From the NCBI GenBank assembly GCA_910589275.1, contig CAJUTH010000012.1, positions 1-64,000 on the forward strand: 64,000 nt of DNA, given 5' to 3'. Source of the DNA: an uncultured Dorea sp. (GTDB lineage: Bacteria; Bacillota; Clostridia; Lachnospirales; Lachnospiraceae). This document shows, piece after piece, positions 43,784 through 53,344 of the stretch. The translations under genes were made by a program, and so were the position numbers. Within the stretch, counting starts at the first letter, position 1, and each line of letters starts with the position of its first letter. Under the pieces are notes generated by a model that did not search any database, was not told the origin of the DNA, and saw only the letters and a program-made list of their open reading frames with translations.

Positions 43784-45004
43784 CTATTCTTTTACACGGA
43801 TCATGCTGATGATCGTTTCTCCGTACCCGGAAGCCTTTTTCCGGTAATCTCCCTCCGGCATAGCTTCCGTCACAAAGCCAAACTCTCCGGCAAGCTCCGG
43901 CACAGACACATACTGGAGCATCCCGAAATCAGCAGCCAGCTTCTCCTGAATCTCCTCTCTGCTGCCCTTCATCCTCACGAAGAAACGGTGGGAAACTTTG
44001 TCTGCGTCCTTGAGAACAAGCTTCTCGCTGCTCCATCCGTTTCCAAGGTTACAGTGCAGATGCTTTGCCGCCTCTACGATATCGCCCGCCACGGCGCTTG
44101 CCGTGGGCAGTTTTCCTGCTCCGCTTCCATAGAACATCGCGTCTCCTAACATATTTCCATGAACAAAGACAGAATTAAATACGCCGTTTACACTAAACAG
44201 CGGATGCGTCTGGCTAAGCAAACAGGGGCAGACCATAGCACTTAAAGAATCGCCGTCCCTTTTACATGTTGCAAGCAGCTTGATGGTCTTTCCCATCGCC
44301 TTGGCATACTGCATATCCTCCACGGTAATCTTCGTAATCCCCTCACAATAAATATCCTCAAAATCTACTTGTTTGCCGGAAATAATCGAAGACAGGATCG
44401 CGATCTTCCTGCAGGCATCGTATCCTTCCACGTCTGCCTCCGGATTGCGCTCCGCAAAGCCGTTATCCTGCGCCTCCTTTAATACCTCATCGTATCCGGC
44501 TCCCTCGTAGAACATCTTCGTCATCATATAGTTGGTAGTTCCGTTTAAGATTCCCACAATCTCTTCAATAACATCTCCGGTCAGGGATGAATGCAGCGGC
44601 CGCAGGATCGGGATTCCTCCGCCTACGCTGGCCTCAAAGAGGAAATTTACATTCTGTGCCTTTGCAATTTCAAGAAGTTCAGCGCCATGCTTTGCCACCA
44701 GTGCTTTGTTGGAAGTGGCCACGCTTTTTCCCGCCTCAAGGCTTCTCTTCACAAAGGTATAGGCCGGTTCAATTCCGCCCATCACCTCTACTACGATCTT
44801 GATTTCCTCATCATTTACCACATCCTCAAAATCATGGGTAATGATATTCTGAACCGGATCTCCGGGGAAATCCCGAAGGTCCAAAACATATTTCACCTGA
44901 AGTTCTTCGCCGATTCTTTGATTTATGATCTCCTGATTGGTACGGATTACTTCTACAACCCCTGAACCTACCGTTCCATACCCAAGTACCGCTATCTTTA
45001 CCAT
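43784..45004 (-). CDS. hom: Homoserine dehydrogenase
   Basis: 406 residues. NAD(P)-binding GYGTVGSGVVE at the N-terminus, signature FEASVGGGIPILRPL and GILNGTTNYM (about 130-165), catalytic Asp/Lys in NPEADVEGYDACRK, and a C-terminal ACT domain (from about 330). Reduces aspartate semialdehyde to homoserine for threonine and methionine. Precedes the ApgM-type gene by 87 bases. Confidence 0.96.
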   Translation of the reverse strand: MVKIAVLGYGTVGSGVVEVIRTNQEIINQRIGEELQVKYVLDLRDFPGDPVQNIITHDFEDVVNDEEIKIVVEVMGGIEPAYTFVKRSLEAGKSVATSNKALVAKHGAELLEIAKAQNVNFLFEASVGGGIPILRPLHSSLTGDVIEEIVGILNGTTNYMMTKMFYEGAGYDEVLKEAQDNGFAERNPEADVEGYDACRKIAILSSIISGKQVDFEDIYCEGITKITVEDMQYAKAMGKTIKLLATCKRDGDSLSAMVCPCLLSQTHPLFSVNGVFNSVFVHGNMLGDAMFYGSGAGKLPTASAVAGDIVEAAKHLHCNLGNGWSSEKLVLKDADKVSHRFFVRMKGSREEIQEKLAADFGMLQYVSVPELAGEFGFVTEAMPEGDYRKKASGYGETIISMIRVKE

Positions 45005-45091
45005 CGTTTTTTTGTCCTTTCTTCTTATCCTTTTGAAGCAGTTCAGCCTTCGGCCTCACTGTTACATCCTTTTTGCTTCTGCTGCCGCAGG

Positions 45092-46205
45092 CTACGCCGT
45101 GGGAAGCCTCCCCTGACATAGATATGCGTTGATAAACGGCTCCAGCGCTCCGTCCATCACTGCGTTTACATTACTGCTCTCCGCCCCCGTCCTGTGATCC
45201 TTTACCATGGTGTACGGGTGCATCACATAGGAACGGATCTGGTTGCCGAAGCCAATCTCCTTGATCTCTCCCCGGATGTCCGATACCTTCTCCGCCTGTT
45301 CCTGTTCCTTTAATAACGTCAGCTTCGCCTTCAGCATCTGCATCGCCTTGTCCCGGTTATGATGCTGGGACCGCTCGTTCTGGCACTGCACTACAATGCC
45401 GGTTGGAAGATGGGTAATCCGAATCGCCGAAGAGGTCTTGTTAACATGCTGGCCTCCTGCGCCGCTGGCGCGGTAGGTATCAATCTTTAACTCTTCCTCT
45501 GCAATCTCAATATCCACCTCGTCCTCAATATCCGGTATCACATCGCAGGATGCAAAAGAAGTCTGGCGTTTCCCAGCCGAATTAAAGGGCGATATCCGCA
45601 CCAGCCTGTGCACGCCCTTCTCCGACTTAAAATACCCATAGGCATTCTCGCCGCTGACTTCAAAGGTTACCGCCTTAATTCCCGCAATATCTCCCTCTAG
45701 ATAATCCAGCATCTGAAAGCCAAAGCCTTTCCTCTCGGCAAACCGGCTGTACATCCGGTACAGCATGGCCGCCCAGTCGCAGGACTCGGTTCCTCCCGCG
45801 CCTGCATGAAGGGTTACGATCGCGTTGCATTTATCATATTCCCCGGACAACAGGGTCTGAATCCGCAGAGTCTCATAGGCTTCTTCAAAGGACGCCAGTT
45901 CTTCCTCTATCTCCGGCAGAATCGACGCATCCTCTTCCTCATAGGCCATCTCGATCAGCAGACCGATATCCTCATAGCTGGCATACAGTCCCTGTATGGT
46001 ATCTACCTGATCCTTTAAGCCTTTTAATTCCTTCATAATCTGCTGGGACTTCTCCGGTTCATCCCAGAAACCGGGTTCCTCCATCCTGCGCTCTAATTCC
46101 TCAATCCTCTGCTCCTTTGCCGGGATGTCAAAGTGAATCCCTCATTTCAGCGAGAGGCGTCTCATAAGCACTTAAATTCCCTTTGTACTGATCCAGTTCA
46201 ACCAC
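45092..46205 (-). CDS. prfB: Peptide chain release factor 2, with programmed +1 frameshift
   Basis: Recognises UGA and UAA stop codons. Frame zero starts at GTG 46205 (after GAGGTG), runs 25 codons and meets an in-frame TGA at 46130-46128 inside CTT-TGA-C; a Shine-Dalgarno-like AGGGA lies just upstream. Slipping one base joins Asp (GAC) and the remaining 345 codons, giving about 370 residues, the normal RF2 length. The SPF tripeptide (RISPFNS) and the GGQ loop (SGAGGQHVN) are present. Because the inserted stop is UGA, low RF2 raises frameshifting: the classic autoregulation. Downstream of secA, with a large inverted repeat between them. Confidence 0.95.
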
Positions 46206-46250
46206 GCTATCACCTCTTTCTTTATATTCCATTTATATATCAGCCTGTGA

Positions 46251-46478
46251 GGCTGGGTTCTGCCCCTCTGGGAGGCCTGTAAGCAACGGTCTACCTTATA
46301 CAAAACTGGGGCAGCACTCCGGTAAACTAACTGCAAACTCCGGCTAAGGCGCTCAGGAATGCCTTCGCGCCTAAGTCTCCATAAGCAGTGGATTTTACCT
46401 GCGTTAAATACGCCCCTTTTATGTTTTGCATAAGGTAGACCGTTGCTTACAGGCCTCCCAGAGGGGCAGAACCCAGCC
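46251..46478. repeat. 55 bp near-perfect inverted repeat flanking a 118 bp core
   Basis: Left arm 46251-46305 (GGCTGGGTTCTGCCCCTCTG...) and right arm 46424-46478 are complements at 54 of 55 positions, the first 49 without mismatch. The core 46306-46423 carries smaller hairpins (GGCGC/GCGCC near 46350-46372) and a repeated ACTCCGG. It fills most of the 376-base gap between secA and prfB, starting 45 bases before the prfB start. No open frame or target-site duplication is evident. Could be a MITE-like element, an invertible segment, or a very long RNA hairpin. Confidence 0.9.
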
Positions 46479-46517
46479 GCGAAGGCAGAATATTACCGGC
46501 TCTATTTTCTATTGCCT

Positions 46518-46571
46518 CGTATAACCCCAACGAATTAACCGTACGCTGCGGTAATTTGTTTGGGTTATACG
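46518..46571. terminator. Long hairpin just after secA
   Basis: CGTATAACCC at 46518 pairs with GGGTTATACG ending at 46571; the stem continues with mismatches (AAC/GTT, AATT, CCG/CGG) to about 23 bp. It starts 11 bases after the secA stop. Without a T-run it may act as a factor-assisted terminator or 3' end stabiliser. Confidence 0.55.
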
Positions 46572-46581
46572 AACAGCGCCG

Positions 46582-49146
46582 TTATTTCCGTCCGCAGCAC
46601 TGTTTGTATTTCTTGCCGCTTCCGCATGGGCATGGGTCGTTGGGGTAGATCTTTTTGTTTTCCCGCTTCTTTGGCGCACGTACGGCGGAATCGTCTTTGT
46701 TGGTTCCGGTTACCTTGGCAACCTCCTCGCGCTCTACCTTCTGCTCGATCTTTACGTGGTAGAGCATACGGATGGTGTCGGCGGTAATGGATCTGGTCAT
46801 CTCATCGAACATATCGTAGCCGATCATCTTGTACTCTACTTTCGGGTCTCTCTGGCCGTAAGCCTGCAGGCCGATTCCCTGACGGAGCTGGTCCATGTCG
46901 TCGATGTGGTCCATCCATTTATTGTCGATTACCTTCAGAAGGATTACACGCTCTAATTCACGAATATGCTCCGGCTCCGGAAATTCGGCTTCCTTCCGCT
47001 CGTAAAGCGCTACTGCGCGTTCTTTTAACAGGTGCTTTAACTGTTTCTGGTCAAGCTTCTTTACATCCTCGGCTGTGACTGGCTCCATGGGGATGGTCAC
47101 CCGCATGTTTGCATTAAAGTTTGCCAGATCCCAGTCCTCCGGCTCTGCGTCTGCGGAGATGTTCCTATCTACCAGGTTCTCCACAAATTCGGTAATCATA
47201 TGAATAATAGAATCCCGCATATTCTCGCCGTCTAATACCCGGCGTCTCTCTTCGTAAATGATCTCCCTCTGCTCGTTCATGACCTGATCGTATTCCAGCA
47301 GATTCTTACGGATTCCAAAGTTGTTGTTCTCGATCTTTTCCTGCGCCTTCTCAATGGCGCCGGAAAGCATCTTGTGCTCAATCTGTTCGCCGTCCTCTAC
47401 GCCTAAGGCATTGAATATGCCCATGAGCCGTTCGGAACCGAACAGGCGCATCAAATCGTCCTCAAGGGAAATATAGAATCTGGATTCTCCCGGATCTCCC
47501 TGACGGCCGGAACGTCCTCTTAACTGATTGTCGATACGTCTGGACTCGTGGCGTTCCGTACCGATGATCTTAAGACCTCCGGCCTTCTTCGCTTCTTCGT
47601 CCAGCTTAATGTCCGTACCACGGCCCGCCATATTGGTGGCGATGGTTACCGCCCCATGCTGTCCCGCATCGGCAACGATCTCCGCCTCCATCTCATGAAA
47701 CTTGGCGTTTAATACATTGTGCTTGATTCCCCGGCGTTTCAGCATACCGCTCAAAAGCTCCGATACCTCGATCGTAATCGTGCCCACCAGCACAGGCTGT
47801 CCCTTGGCATGAGCCGCCTCAACCTCGTCGCAGACCGCCCGGTATTTTTCCTTCTGGGTCTTATACACTGCGTCGTTCAAATCCTTACGGATTACCGGAA
47901 CATTCGTCGGGATCTCAATAACGTCCATGCCGTAGATCTCCCGAAACTCCTTCTCCTCTGTCAGCGCCGTACCAGTCATGCCGCTCTTCTTTTCAAATTT
48001 ATTAAATAAGTTCTGGAAGGTAATCGTCGCAAGGGTCTTGCTCTCCCGCTTCACCTTCACGTGCTCCTTCGCCTCGATTGCCTGATGGAGGCCGTCAGAA
48101 TAACGGCGTCCCGGCATAATACGCCCGGTAAATTCATCCACAATCAGAACCTCATCGTCCTTTACCACATAGTCCTGATCCCTAAACATCAGATTGTGGG
48201 CGCGCAGCGCTAAGATAATATTGTGCTGCACCTCCAGATTCTCCGGATCCGCCAGATTCTCAAGATGGAAGAACCTCTCGACCTTCTTCACACCGTCCTC
48301 GGTCAGGTTCACGTTCTTTTCCTTCTCATTTACAATAAAATCTCCCGTCTCCTCGATTTCCTCGCCCATAATGGCGTTCATCTTAGAAAATTCCCCGCTG
48401 GCCTCACCTCTCTGGAGCTGCCGCGCCAGAATATCGCAGGCCTCGTAAAGCTTCGTAGACTTGCCGCTCTGGCCGGAAATGATCAGCGGCGTCCTTGCCT
48501 CGTCGATCAATACTGAGTCAACCTCATCGATGACCGCATATTTTAGTCCCCTCTGTACCAGCCGTTCTTTATAAATGACCATATTATCCCTCAGATAATC
48601 AAATCCAAGCTCATTGTTGGTCACATAAGTAATGTCACAGTTATAGGCTTCTCTGCGTTCGTCCTTGTCCATGCTGTTTAAGACGACGCCCACTTTCAGT
48701 CCTAAAAATTCATGAATCTGCCCCATCCATTCAGCGTCACGCTTTGCCAGATAGTCATTGACCGTAACGATATGTACGCCCTCTCCGGTCAGCGCGTTCA
48801 GATATGCCGGAAGCGTAGATACCAGCGTCTTTCCTTCACCGGTCTTCATCTCTGCGATACGCCCCTGATGCAGGATAATGCCGCCGATTAGCTGCACCCT
48901 GAAATGCCTAAGGCCGATGGTGCGCACGGACGCTTCCCTTACTGCCGCAAACGCTTCCGGAAGCAGGGCATCCAACGTCTCCCCTTTTGCATATCGCTCT
49001 TTAAACTCTCTGGTCTTGTCCTTCAGCGCAGCGTCAGACAAACTCTGCATCTCCGGCTCCAGCGCCTCAATCTGGTCTGCAATGGGATAGATTCTCTTCA
49101 ACTCATTCTCGCTGTGTGTCCCGAACAATTTCTGTAAAAAGCCCAT
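46582..49146 (-). CDS. secA: SecA, preprotein translocase ATPase
   Basis: 854 residues. Motor for protein export through SecYEG. DEAD-like nucleotide fold with Walker A MKTGEGKT and Walker B VIDEVDS, preprotein crosslinking domain, second helicase half ([23 protein letters not shown]), helical scaffold, and a C-terminal zinc-binding tail [13 protein letters not shown] that binds SecB-like partners or ribosomes. Own promoter upstream. The secA-prfB order is that of Bacillus and many clostridia, though hpf is not next to it here. Confidence 0.97.
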   Translation of the reverse strand: MGFLQKLFGTHSENELKRIYPIADQIEALEPEMQSLSDAALKDKTREFKERYAKGETLDALLPEAFAAVREASVRTIGLRHFRVQLIGGIILHQGRIAEMKTGEGKTLVSTLPAYLNALTGEGVHIVTVNDYLAKRDAEWMGQIHEFLGLKVGVVLNSMDKDERREAYNCDITYVTNNELGFDYLRDNMVIYKERLVQRGLKYAVIDEVDSVLIDEARTPLIISGQSGKSTKLYEACDILARQLQRGEASGEFSKMNAIMGEEIEETGDFIVNEKEKNVNLTEDGVKKVERFFHLENLADPENLEVQHNIILALRAHNLMFRDQDYVVKDDEVLIVDEFTGRIMPGRRYSDGLHQAIEAKEHVKVKRESKTLATITFQNLFNKFEKKSGMTGTALTEEKEFREIYGMDVIEIPTNVPVIRKDLNDAVYKTQKEKYRAVCDEVEAAHAKGQPVLVGTITIEVSELLSGMLKRRGIKHNVLNAKFHEMEAEIVADAGQHGAVTIATNMAGRGTDIKLDEEAKKAGGLKIIGTERHESRRIDNQLRGRSGRQGDPGESRFYISLEDDLMRLFGSERLMGIFNALGVEDGEQIEHKMLSGAIEKAQEKIENNNFGIRKNLLEYDQVMNEQREIIYEERRRVLDGENMRDSIIHMITEFVENLVDRNISADAEPEDWDLANFNANMRVTIPMEPVTAEDVKKLDQKQLKHLLKERAVALYERKEAEFPEPEHIRELERVILLKVIDNKWMDHIDDMDQLRQGIGLQAYGQRDPKVEYKMIGYDMFDEMTRSITADTIRMLYHVKIEQKVEREEVAKVTGTNKDDSAVRAPKKRENKKIYPNDPCPCGSGKKYKQCCGRK

Positions 49147-49187
49147 ATTCTATAACTCCTTATTATTTTCTCACAATCATAAGTTCC

Positions 49188-49216
49188 ATTTTAACACTAT
49201 CTTGCAGGCAATTCAA
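49188..49216 (-). promoter_or_regulatory. Promoter of secA
   Basis: Minus-strand TTGAAT (49216-49211), 17-base spacer, TAAAAT (49193-49188), about 40 bases before the start codon. Confidence 0.6.
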
Positions 49217-49240
49217 TCTTTCCTATGAAAACTTTCGGTT

Positions 49241-50029
49241 TTACGGCGCAGACGTTCGCGCAAACTTCAACACTTCCTCATAAGCCATCTGCCCGCCGAA
49301 CAGATCCAGCGCGCTGCCTATGGTAAAATCAAGCTTCCCTCCGGACAGCTTGGCAAACCGGGTCAGATCTTCCATGGAACCGATCCCTCCCGCATAGGTA
49401 ACCGGCCTGCCCCGGTACGCCGCCAGAATCCGGACCAGTTCCTCCATGACACCGGAGGCCTTCCCTTCCGCGTCCACGCCGTGTACCAAAAATTCATCGC
49501 AGTATCCTCCCAACTCTTCCAGCACCGAAAGCTCCAGCCGGATATCCGTAAACTTCTGCCACCGGTCTGTCACCACATAAAAGTTCCCGTCTTCTTTGCT
49601 GCGGCAGCTCAAATCCAGCACCACATGCTCCCTTCCGGCTGTACTCACAAGCCGTCTCAAATTCTCCCACTGGATTTTCCCGTCGCGGAATACGTAGGAG
49701 GTAACGATCACATGGCTCGCTCCTGCCTCCAGATACTTAGAAGCATTTTCCGCCGTGACGCCGCCGCCTGCCTGCATCCCTCCCGGATATGCACGAAGCG
49801 CCGCAAGAGCCTGCTCGTTGGATGCTTGATAATACTCGGAAGAAGCCGGATTCAGAATAATAACATGCCCTCCCTCAAGTCCGTCTTTCCGATACTTTCT
49901 GGCATAAAAGGCACTGTCATATTCGGAAGTGAAATTTTCCTGCGCCTGATTCCCCTCGTCTTTCAAGCTTCCGCCCACAATTTGCTTTACTTTGCCATTA
50001 TGTATATCAATACAGGGTCTGAACCTCAT
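49241..50029 (-). CDS. hisA: Eukaryotic-type HisA isomerase
   Basis: 262 residues, beta/alpha barrel that isomerises ProFAR to PRFAR in histidine synthesis. The N-terminus FRPCIDIHNGKVKQIVGGS and the long loop are characteristic of the eukaryotic HIS6/HISN3 form rather than ordinary bacterial HisA, which starts xxPAIDLxxGxxVRL. Catalytic acids appear in IDIHNG and in LVHGVDAEG. Start 50029 has AAGGAGG upstream. No other his genes are nearby. A PriA-like dual role cannot be judged. Confidence 0.88.
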   Translation of the reverse strand: MRFRPCIDIHNGKVKQIVGGSLKDEGNQAQENFTSEYDSAFYARKYRKDGLEGGHVIILNPASSEYYQASNEQALAALRAYPGGMQAGGGVTAENASKYLEAGASHVIVTSYVFRDGKIQWENLRRLVSTAGREHVVLDLSCRSKEDGNFYVVTDRWQKFTDIRLELSVLEELGGYCDEFLVHGVDAEGKASGVMEELVRILAAYRGRPVTYAGGIGSMEDLTRFAKLSGGKLDFTIGSALDLFGGQMAYEEVLKFARTSAP

Positions 50030-50121
50030 AAATCCTCCTTTGTGAGCAAATCCCATTCGCGAAGCGCATTTTAAACGGATTTGCGAAAGTTGCTGTAAAC
50101 AGAATAAACAGTAACGTAAGA

Positions 50122-50140
50122 CGGAGGATGTGATCCTCCG
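50122..50140 (-). terminator. Terminator-like hairpin after lipoprotein gene
   Basis: CGGAGGAT and ATCCTCCG, 8 bp with a three-base loop, 26 bases after the stop of the lipoprotein; a T-containing tract follows on the minus strand. Confidence 0.55.
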
Positions 50141-50165
50141 CCCTAAAGTTTTATTTTCAAGTTAT

Positions 50166-50540
50166 CTAACGGCTGGTATTCTTATCTGTGTTTTTATTAT
50201 CCGTGCCGTTGCCATCCAGACCATCTTTCAGGTCATCCGCTCCATCGCGGACTGCGTCTCCCACGTCGTCAGCGCCGTCCTCCAGCGCCCCTCCGACCGT
50301 ATCGTTTCTATTTGTCGTGTCGCCGGCTGTTCCATTCCCAGTTGTTCCGTTATCTGTGCCGTTTGTAGCGCCATTCATGTTGTCTCCATTTGCCCCGTTG
50401 TCTCCGGCATTGTCAGAAGCCTCGTTATTTACAGCTCCATTGTCCGCTGCGTCATCATTGCTTCCGCAGGCTGTCAGACCGCTGAGAACTCCGGCACATA
50501 ATATCATAACCATTAATTTCTTTAACTGTTTCATTTTCAT
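50166..50540 (-). CDS. Small low-complexity lipoprotein
   Basis: 124 residues. Signal peptide with lipobox GLTACGS (Cys about 26). The mature part is dominated by Asn, Asp, Gly, Ala and Thr, with repeated NGT/NGA and an amphipathic stretch GALEDGADDVGDAVRDGADD resembling repeats of late-embryogenesis-like proteins. No enzymatic motif. Surface-anchored protein of unknown role. Single gene with its own hairpin terminator. Confidence 0.8.
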   Translation of the reverse strand: MKMKQLKKLMVMILCAGVLSGLTACGSNDDAADNGAVNNEASDNAGDNGANGDNMNGATNGTDNGTTGNGTAGDTTNRNDTVGGALEDGADDVGDAVRDGADDLKDGLDGNGTDNKNTDKNTSR

Positions 50541-50627
50541 ATCTCCCTTTCATGTATAGTCTTGTAGTCAGTAATATACACAATTTCAGGAAATATATGC
50601 ATTCCCATAGATGGAATTATATGGAAA

Positions 50628-51386
50628 TTAAAGTACAATCACATCGGACATATCATACAGCCCCGGTTCTTTCCCTGCGAGAAATCCCGCCGCCGCCACG
50701 GCGCCCTTTGCAAACACGGCCTTAGAATAAGCGGTATGCTTAAACTCAATCACTTCGTCCTCTCCCGCAAAGATCGCCTCATGCTCTCCTACTATATTGC
50801 CGCCGCGGACCGCCACAACGCCAATCTCCTTCTTGTCCCTTTTTTTTCTTACGCTGCTTCTGTCATAAGTATAAGTATATTCCCCATTCAATGCCTCGTT
50901 CATAGAATCAGCCATAGCAAGCGCCGTTCCGCTGGGCGCGTCTACCTTCTGATTGTGATGCTTCTCCACGATTTCCATATCAAATCCAGCCGGAGAGAGC
51001 ACCTTCGCCGCATCCTTTAGAAGCTTTAAAAGCAGATTCACCCCAAGGGACATATTTGCAGACCGAAGCACCGGAATCTCCTTAGACGCTTCCTTTACCT
51101 TTGCAATCTGTTCTTCACTTAATCCCGTTGTGCAGAGCACAACCGGAAGCTTCTTTTCCACACACGCCTCAAGAAGCCCGTCTACTGCCGACGCATTTGA
51201 AAAATCAATCACTACATCCACCGGTACATTGCAGGCCCCAATACTCTCAAACACAGGATAAGGATTCTCCCGGCTCAGAAACCGGTCTACTCCCGCCGCA
51301 AGCTCCATCCCTTCCGTCTCAGCCGCCATCCGGCTGATCACCTGTCCCATTTTGCCATTACATCCATGCATCAAAACCTTAACCAT
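50628..51386 (-). CDS. dapB: 4-hydroxy-tetrahydrodipicolinate reductase
   Basis: 252 residues, second committed step of lysine and diaminopimelate synthesis. NAD(P)-binding VLMHGCNGKMGQ at the N-terminus, catalytic block EKHHNQKVDAPSGTA (about 140-155, active-site His and Lys). Start 51386 has AGGAGG nine bases upstream, whereas the ATG at 51395 directly abuts it. Follows dapA by 137 bases with a terminator-like hairpin between. Confidence 0.96.
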   Translation of the reverse strand: MVKVLMHGCNGKMGQVISRMAAETEGMELAAGVDRFLSRENPYPVFESIGACNVPVDVVIDFSNASAVDGLLEACVEKKLPVVLCTTGLSEEQIAKVKEASKEIPVLRSANMSLGVNLLLKLLKDAAKVLSPAGFDMEIVEKHHNQKVDAPSGTALAMADSMNEALNGEYTYTYDRSSVRKKRDKKEIGVVAVRGGNIVGEHEAIFAGEDEVIEFKHTAYSKAVFAKGAVAAAGFLAGKEPGLYDMSDVIVL

Positions 51387-51478
51387 TTCATCCATCCTCC
51401 TGTTTTCCCGATCTTCACTCCATCCGCTCTCATTCCCCCGCTGTCCGGCCTGTACCGTAACGAAACCACACAGCCAAA

Positions 51479-51511
51479 GGACAGAGCGCCGCTTCCTGCG
51501 GCCCTCTGCCC
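51479..51511 (-). terminator. Terminator-like hairpin between dapA and dapB
   Basis: GGACAGAG (51479-51486) pairs with CTCTGCCC (51504-51511) including a G-U pair, with an inner GCCGC/GCGGC stem. CTTTGG follows on the minus strand, so termination may be partial. Confidence 0.5.
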
Positions 51512-51522
51512 TTCTGGATTCT

Positions 51523-52413
51523 CTATGCTAACTGAATACCAAATTCTCTCATCGCCTGTGCCAGAGACTTCTCGTGCTCCGGCGTAAGCTCTGTTAACGG
51601 CATGCGCAGGCCGCCGCATTCCATACCCATCAGATTGACCGCCTTTTTCACTGGAATCGGATTTACCTCGCAGAACAACTGATCGATCAATGGAATTGCC
51701 TTAAGCTGCATCTCGCAGGCGCCCGCTACATCGCCTTCAAAATACTTTGCGCAGATATCATGCGTATACTGAGGCGCCACATTCGACAGCACGGAAATCA
51801 CGCCCACGCCGCCCAGTGACAGAAGCGGTACGATCTGGTCATCGTTTCCTGAATACAGATCCACCTTGCCGTCCGTCAAATTCATAATCCTTGCCACCTG
51901 ACCGATATTGCCGGACGCTTCTTTAATCGCCACAATATTATCTACCTCTTTTACCAGGGATGCCGCCGTCTCCGGCGCAATATTTAACCCGGTACGGCTT
52001 GCGACGCTGTATAAAATGATCGGCGCCTTTGCTTCCTTTGCCACCGCCTTGTAATGCAGCGCCAAACCTTCTTGGGTAGCCTTGTTATAATAAGGTGTTA
52101 CCAGCAGCAGGCCGTCCGCCCCATACTCTACCGCTTCCTTGGACATATCGATTGTGGTGTAGGTAGCGTTCGACCCGGTGCCTGCAATCACCGGTATTCT
52201 TTTCTTTGTCCGTTCAATTGCAAATTTGATACACTCCATATGTTCCTCTTCCGACAGCGTAGAGGACTCTCCGGTTGTACCACATATAATAATACTATCC
52301 GTCCCGTTCTCACAGTGATAGTCTATTAATTCATCTAATTTATCGTAATTCACACTTCCATCTTCCCGAAAAGGAGTGACTAGTGCCACACCCGCGCCTG
52401 TAAAAATTGCCAT
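51523..52413 (-). CDS. dapA: 4-hydroxy-tetrahydrodipicolinate synthase
   Basis: 296 residues, TIM-barrel Schiff-base lyase condensing pyruvate with aspartate semialdehyde. Signature GTTGESSTLSEEEH (about 42-55), Tyr in LYSVASRTG, and Schiff-base Lys in IVAIKEASGN (about 161). Has a strong promoter directly upstream. Confidence 0.97.
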   Translation of the reverse strand: MAIFTGAGVALVTPFREDGSVNYDKLDELIDYHCENGTDSIIICGTTGESSTLSEEEHMECIKFAIERTKKRIPVIAGTGSNATYTTIDMSKEAVEYGADGLLLVTPYYNKATQEGLALHYKAVAKEAKAPIILYSVASRTGLNIAPETAASLVKEVDNIVAIKEASGNIGQVARIMNLTDGKVDLYSGNDDQIVPLLSLGGVGVISVLSNVAPQYTHDICAKYFEGDVAGACEMQLKAIPLIDQLFCEVNPIPVKKAVNLMGMECGGLRMPLTELTPEHEKSLAQAMREFGIQLA

Positions 52414-52454
52414 GACTCTCCTCCTGAATCTCTTTTTATATATGTATTGAGAGA

Positions 52455-52483
52455 ATCATAACATCATTCCTTTTCAATGTCAA
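52455..52483 (-). promoter_or_regulatory. Strong promoter of dapA
   Basis: Minus-strand consensus TTGACA (52483-52478), 17-base spacer, TATGAT (52460-52455). Leader of about 35 bases with AGGAGGAG; too short for a lysine riboswitch. Confidence 0.75.
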
Positions 52484-52490
52484 TGCGGCG

Positions 52491-53123
52491 TTATTCTCCG
52501 TCCATACATTCTAACTTGCTCACTGACACCTCATAGGCAACTCTCTTTTCTGTCTCCGTCTCGGAAAGCTTCTTCACATATTCCCTGCTCTGGATCCTGC
52601 CAAGCACCTGTACGTGCTCTCCCACCTCAAAGGCAGACGCATATCTGGCATTCCGCCCCCAGCAGATACAGGGAATATAATCGGACTTCCCATAGGGCCG
52701 GTTCACAGCCAGCAAAAGGTCTGCAATCTCCCTTCCCAGCGGCGTCTTCCGGTAAATCGGCGGCTTACAGATATAGCCGTCCAGCAGAATCGTGTTGGTC
52801 TTGGCTCCGTCTGGTTCCTCGTCAATAAATTCTACTTCCCGCACAAATACTGACAGAATCAGTCTGTTTTTCTGTTCCTCATGGCGGTTGTAAGACCGGA
52901 ACTGTCCATTTGCCATGATATATTCTCCCGTATAATCCTGGCTCACATCGATCAGCCTCTCTGAAATCATCAGCGGAATCCTATCCTCGGAATTGCTCAG
53001 GCGCCTCACCAGCACATCTACCATGTAGAAGCCCTCCCCAAACACCTCATGGCTGAATGTAAACTGTCCCGCCACTTCTCCCATAATTGTTACCTGGTTG
53101 TTTTCAATAATCTTATCTGACAT
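52491..53123 (-). CDS. Single-stranded DNA-binding-like protein with two OB folds
   Basis: 210 residues. Two OB-fold regions: residues 8-100 (NNQVTIMGEVAGQFTF start) and 108-205; the second carries the SSB landmark RKTPLGREIADLLLAVNR (about 126-143) and a Trp in CICWGRNAR. It lacks the acidic DDDIPF tail of canonical SSB that recruits partner proteins. It is therefore an SSB paralogue, not the replication SSB of the rpsF-ssb-rpsR operon. Single gene. Confidence 0.82.
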   Translation of the reverse strand: MSDKIIENNQVTIMGEVAGQFTFSHEVFGEGFYMVDVLVRRLSNSEDRIPLMISERLIDVSQDYTGEYIMANGQFRSYNRHEEQKNRLILSVFVREVEFIDEEPDGAKTNTILLDGYICKPPIYRKTPLGREIADLLLAVNRPYGKSDYIPCICWGRNARYASAFEVGEHVQVLGRIQSREYVKKLSETETEKRVAYEVSVSKLECMDGE

Positions 53124-53282
53124 CGTTGTAATTCTCCCTTCCTCTGAAGCGTATTTTAGGTTACTTTTTTCTCCCGGCAGCGCAAAACAGAGTATGCATA
53201 TTTTTACCGGGGCAATACATAGTCTATGCAGGCACTTTTCTCTTTAGAACCTCTTTTTAAAAATATCTGTAGTTTCTTTTAG

Positions 53283-53310
53283 TTGTTTTTTTACAAATAT
53301 ATGATACAAT
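53283..53310 (+). promoter_or_regulatory. Promoter of typA
   Basis: TTGTTT (53283-53288), 16-base spacer, TACAAT (53305-53310). The rest of the 221-base gap is AT-rich and shows no gene. Confidence 0.5.
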
Positions 53311-53344
53311 ATGGCTGATAAAAGACAAGAAAAGGATGATTTTT

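Noticed and set aside
43073..44149. Plus-strand frame of 358 codons opposite the ApgM and hom genes
   Set aside because: Spans two well-supported genes on the other strand; His/Arg/Leu-rich shadow composition.
46251..46478. 6S RNA, raiA-type RNA or other known ncRNA for the large inverted repeat
   Set aside because: Arms are nearly perfect without the bulges and conserved loops I would expect; no match recalled, so kept as an unexplained repeat.
46251..46478. CRISPR-like or IS element
   Set aside because: Only two copies in inverted orientation, no open frame, no target duplication visible.
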